Source of the DNA: CAWJNF01 sp963844235
GTDB taxonomy: Bacteria; Actinomycetota; Thermoleophilia; Gaiellales; Gaiellaceae
Direction: 5' to 3'
DNA length: 64,000 nt
Assembly: GCA_963844235.1 (NCBI GenBank)
Contig: CAWJNF010000001.1
Coordinates: 682,001-746,000, forward strand
The notes beneath the pieces were generated by a model. That model was given only the letters and a program-made list of their open reading frames with translations, had not been told where the DNA came from and made no database searches. Made by a program: the position numbers and the translations under genes. Of the stretch, positions 62,201-64,000 are shown piece after piece (positions within the stretch are counted from its first letter, which is position 1; each line of letters begins with the position of its first letter).

Positions 62201-62389
62201 CAGGTCCAGCTGCGCGGCGGCCTTTTCTCCCGTGTGGCAGCTCGAGCAGTATGTCGTCGAGGAAGGGGCGGACGGATTCGCGTAAATTCCCGCTCGGTAT
62301 CGGCGTTCGGTGCCCTGCGCGGCGTTCATCGCCGGTGCGACAAAACACGCCAATGCCAAGGGGAAAATCAACAGGGAACGATGCAACAT
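59288..62389 (-). CDS. DUF1592-family multidomain cytochrome c (frameshifted)
   Basis: Domain order DUF1587, DUF1595, DUF1592, DUF1588, DUF1585, a planctomycete-type cytochrome. The start at 62389 carries a signal peptide (LLIFPLALACFVAPAMNA). Two haem c motifs are visible: YCSSCHTGEKAAAQLDL near 62240 and PACSSCHARFDSFGLTFEGY near 59680. Further blocks are RRLSNAEYNYTIHDLTGVDI, PALLTKYLQAARLVADHMYL, RVLGEVIPPPPPTVPELPKD and KILVYALGRSLLLSDEP. The corrected end is VTSPQFLKKRTSVQKGN. Breaks are many (about ten). Corrected length ~1030 aa. Redox partner of the DUF1552 protein is likely. Confidence 0.9.
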
Positions 62390-63742
62390 TAGCAGGCAAG
62401 TTTAACATTTGAAGCTAAAGGGCCAGAAGGACAGACTTCGAGCGACCGGCAGAACAGCTCTATCGTGCCGCTGGCCCTCTCGATTTCTACTGCATAGACG
62501 TGGCGCTGCCCGGTGCCGAACTGGCCCGTGAACACCACCCATTTCTTGTCCGGCGTGATGTGCACGTTCGGCTCGACGCCGCCGCGGCCAGTCACGTAGT
62601 TGTGCTTCGACATGTCGGCCAGCTTTTCGCGCGTCATCCGTTTCGTCCGGCTGCACGCGGAACAGATTGATCCACATGCCGTCGGTCGAATACGCAACCT
62701 GCGAAGGGTCGCCGCCGTCGCTCGGCGAACAGCGTGTTGTCGCGCGAGCTGTTGAAGTGCACGCCCCACCAGTCGCGCTCGACGTGATAGCGGATCTTCC
62801 TGCCGGTCGCCATCTCGACGCCGGCAATCCAGAACACCTGGCTGCGCGGCGTCTGGAGATCGAACCAGACGGTCTTGCCGTCCCAGCTCCACCACTCGTG
62901 GCCGTTGATCTCCATGTCCATCGTGCGGCGGTGCATCAACTGCTTCTGGCTGCCGTCGGTGCGGATCGTCCACGTGCGATCGAGCTCGTGCCACGTCCCT
63001 TCGTGGCAGTAGAGCAGGAGGTTCGGATCGGTCGGATTGAACTGCAGGTGATTCAGGTCGCCGTACTGGAATCCGGTCTCGACGCGCGTCTCCGTTCTTG
63101 AGGCTCGTGAAGATGAACGATTGCAGCGACGGGTTCAGCGCGCGAGGCGCCAGCCCGTCTTCTTTCTTCACGGAATACTGCTGGTCGGGCGTGAGGTCTT
63201 CCATGCGCTTGCCGGGAAACATCCGCTGCAATTGCGGAACGATCGGGCGCACCGGCGGGCGAGGGTATTGCCTTCCGCATCGACGGCCTTGCCGTTCTTG
63301 ACGACCGACAGCGTCTCGTCGGCGTTGATGAGGCCGCGCGCGTGCGTGCACTTCGCGCGTCTGCTTCGTGTCGACGTTGAGCGCGCGTTACGCGCGCCGC
63401 CGCGACTGCCGTAATAGATCTCGCGCGAGCGCCGCGCAAAATACCCGCCTCGCACGGCCGGCCCGACGATCTCCGGCTCGAGTCCGGCGGTGCCGATCTT
63501 CGCGACGTCGACAACGGCGATGCCCGACAGGGGTGTTGAACATGAGCTTGTCCCCCTCTGGCGAGAACGCGTTGTCATGGAAGTACAGCGTCGACCCGCC
63601 CGCATCGCCGGTGAGGCGGACGATGCGATGTCCCGTCTGCGGCGTCGATCCAGTCGCCCGCCTGAGCGGAGTCGAAGGGCACGCTCTGCGACAGCAGCAC
63701 CGTGCCCGCGGACAACACGACAACGATCAGCGATTTCTTCAT
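62389..63742 (-). CDS. PL22-like oligogalacturonate-lyase family beta-propeller (frameshifted)
   Basis: The start at 63742 has AGGAACG upstream and a signal peptide (SLIVVVLSAGTVLLSQ). The blocks VRLTGDAGGSTLYFHDNAFS, EIVGPAVRGGYFARRSREIY, EINGHEWWSWDGKTVWFDLQ, TPRSQVFWIAGVEMATGRKI and RYHVERDWWGVHFNSSRDN fit the seven-bladed propeller and the HEWWS/W-x-D-L-Q-TPR motif of PL22, with His and Trp residues around the metal site. It is likely to cleave unsaturated galacturonides or a related uronide, but a different substrate is possible. Frame changes are near 63640, 63540, 63260, 63090, 62735 and others. The stop overlaps the start of the cytochrome gene by one base. Confidence 0.75.
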
Positions 63743-63778
63743 CGTTCCTCGGCTACCACCTACCACACCACCCGCTAG

Positions 63779-64000
63779 CTAGAACTCCAGCCGGATTTTG
63801 ATCTGCCCGACACGCGGCGTGTTCGATCTGCGAGCTGACGCGCCCGAAGTTGGCGTTCGTGATGTTGGTCTGGATGCCGCCGAACACCACGTTGTTGAAC
63901 AGGTTGAACACGTCGACGCCGAACCCGAGCTTGGTCCGCCCAATCGGGAAATTGCGGCGTACGCTGAAATCCTGATTGAAGTAGCTCGGATTTCGCAGAT
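63779..64000 (-). CDS. Oar-like TonB-dependent receptor 4, 3' end
   Basis: Only the last ~73 residues are in the window. Reading from 64000 backward: SYFNQDFSVRRNFPIGRTKL, GFGVDVFNLFNNVVFGGIQT, NITNANFGRVSSQ and, after one extra base near 63820, VGQIKIRLEF, stop TAG 63779-63781. The DVFNLFNNVVF and terminal-strand pattern is that of receptors 1-3. It is upstream of the PL22-like gene, in the same direction, so a ligand from that system may pass through it. Confidence 0.85.
   Translation of the reverse strand: MCEIRATSIRISAYAAISRLGGPSSGSASTCSTCSTTWCSAASRPTSRTPTSGASARRSNTPRVGQIKIRLEF

Overview
The window is high-GC bacterial chromosome, most probably Acidobacteriota and possibly Vicinamibacteria (inference). 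The grounds are a tandem pair of ATPase-less MacB/FtsX permeases of the acidobacterial duplicated orphan permease type, four Oar-like TonB-dependent receptors with N-terminal carboxypeptidase-regulatory domains, a VWFA-related protein, a DUF1592/DUF1552 pair and a PL22-type lyase. I see no phage, insertion sequence, CRISPR array, rRNA or tRNA. Most genes, including essential ones (mreC, mreD, mrdA, mrdB, rng, tsaD), are broken by single-base frameshifts. Where I could resolve the break it is usually one extra base, so the breaks look like insertion-biased sequencing error and not gene decay. Coordinates below span the whole broken gene; start and stop were chosen by following conserved protein sequence across frames.

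Layout. 0-7 kb: cell-shape and wall-elongation operon mreB-mreC-mreD-mrdA-mrdB, then rng. 7-9.5 kb (minus): ECF sigma factor, zinc-finger anti-sigma and a secreted DUF4097 protein, translationally coupled. 9.8-15.4 kb: an O6-alkylguanine transferase and two tandem orphan permeases. 15.4-21.6 kb (minus): an outer-membrane beta-barrel protein, a thermolysin-like M4 peptidase, an HD-GYP protein and a HEAT-repeat protein that shares its N-terminal domain with the HD-GYP protein. 21.7-31.5 kb: a tightly overlapping nucleoside uptake and phosphorolysis operon (pyrimidine-nucleoside phosphorylase, Bmp lipoprotein, double ATPase, two permeases, purine nucleoside phosphorylase, small monooxygenase-like protein, cytidine deaminase), followed by mtnA and tsaD. 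31.6-34.3 kb: YjbQ, SnoaL-like, Nudix, SDR and HD-domain proteins. 34.3-37.9 kb: two ABC-2 exporters. 38-40.5 kb: a membrane-anchored unknown, a gamma-glutamylcyclotransferase-like protein, a PilZ protein and a receiver-like protein lacking the phosphoacceptor Asp. 40.6-51.1 kb: three Oar-like receptors and a VWFA-related protein. 51.2-57.9 kb: folE, a secreted unknown, a GT2 glycosyltransferase, a polytopic membrane protein, a YcaQ/AlkZ-like protein, a Gfo/Idh/MocA oxidoreductase and a secreted alpha/beta hydrolase; this part is nearly free of frameshifts. 58-64 kb (minus): Oar-like receptor, PL22-like beta-propeller, DUF1592 cytochrome and DUF1552 protein.

The most unusual non-coding signal is a set of short-period degenerate repeat tracts in many intergenic gaps, each with its own unit (AATCTTCC, AGAGCAG, AGCTCGTAGC, GAGCCTA, TAGGAG, GGGGATT). 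Several fold into hairpins at gene ends, two contain G-quadruplex motifs, and some run into reading frames. A second repeat class, a paired palindrome at 22983-23069, supplies the start codon of the Bmp lipoprotein gene.
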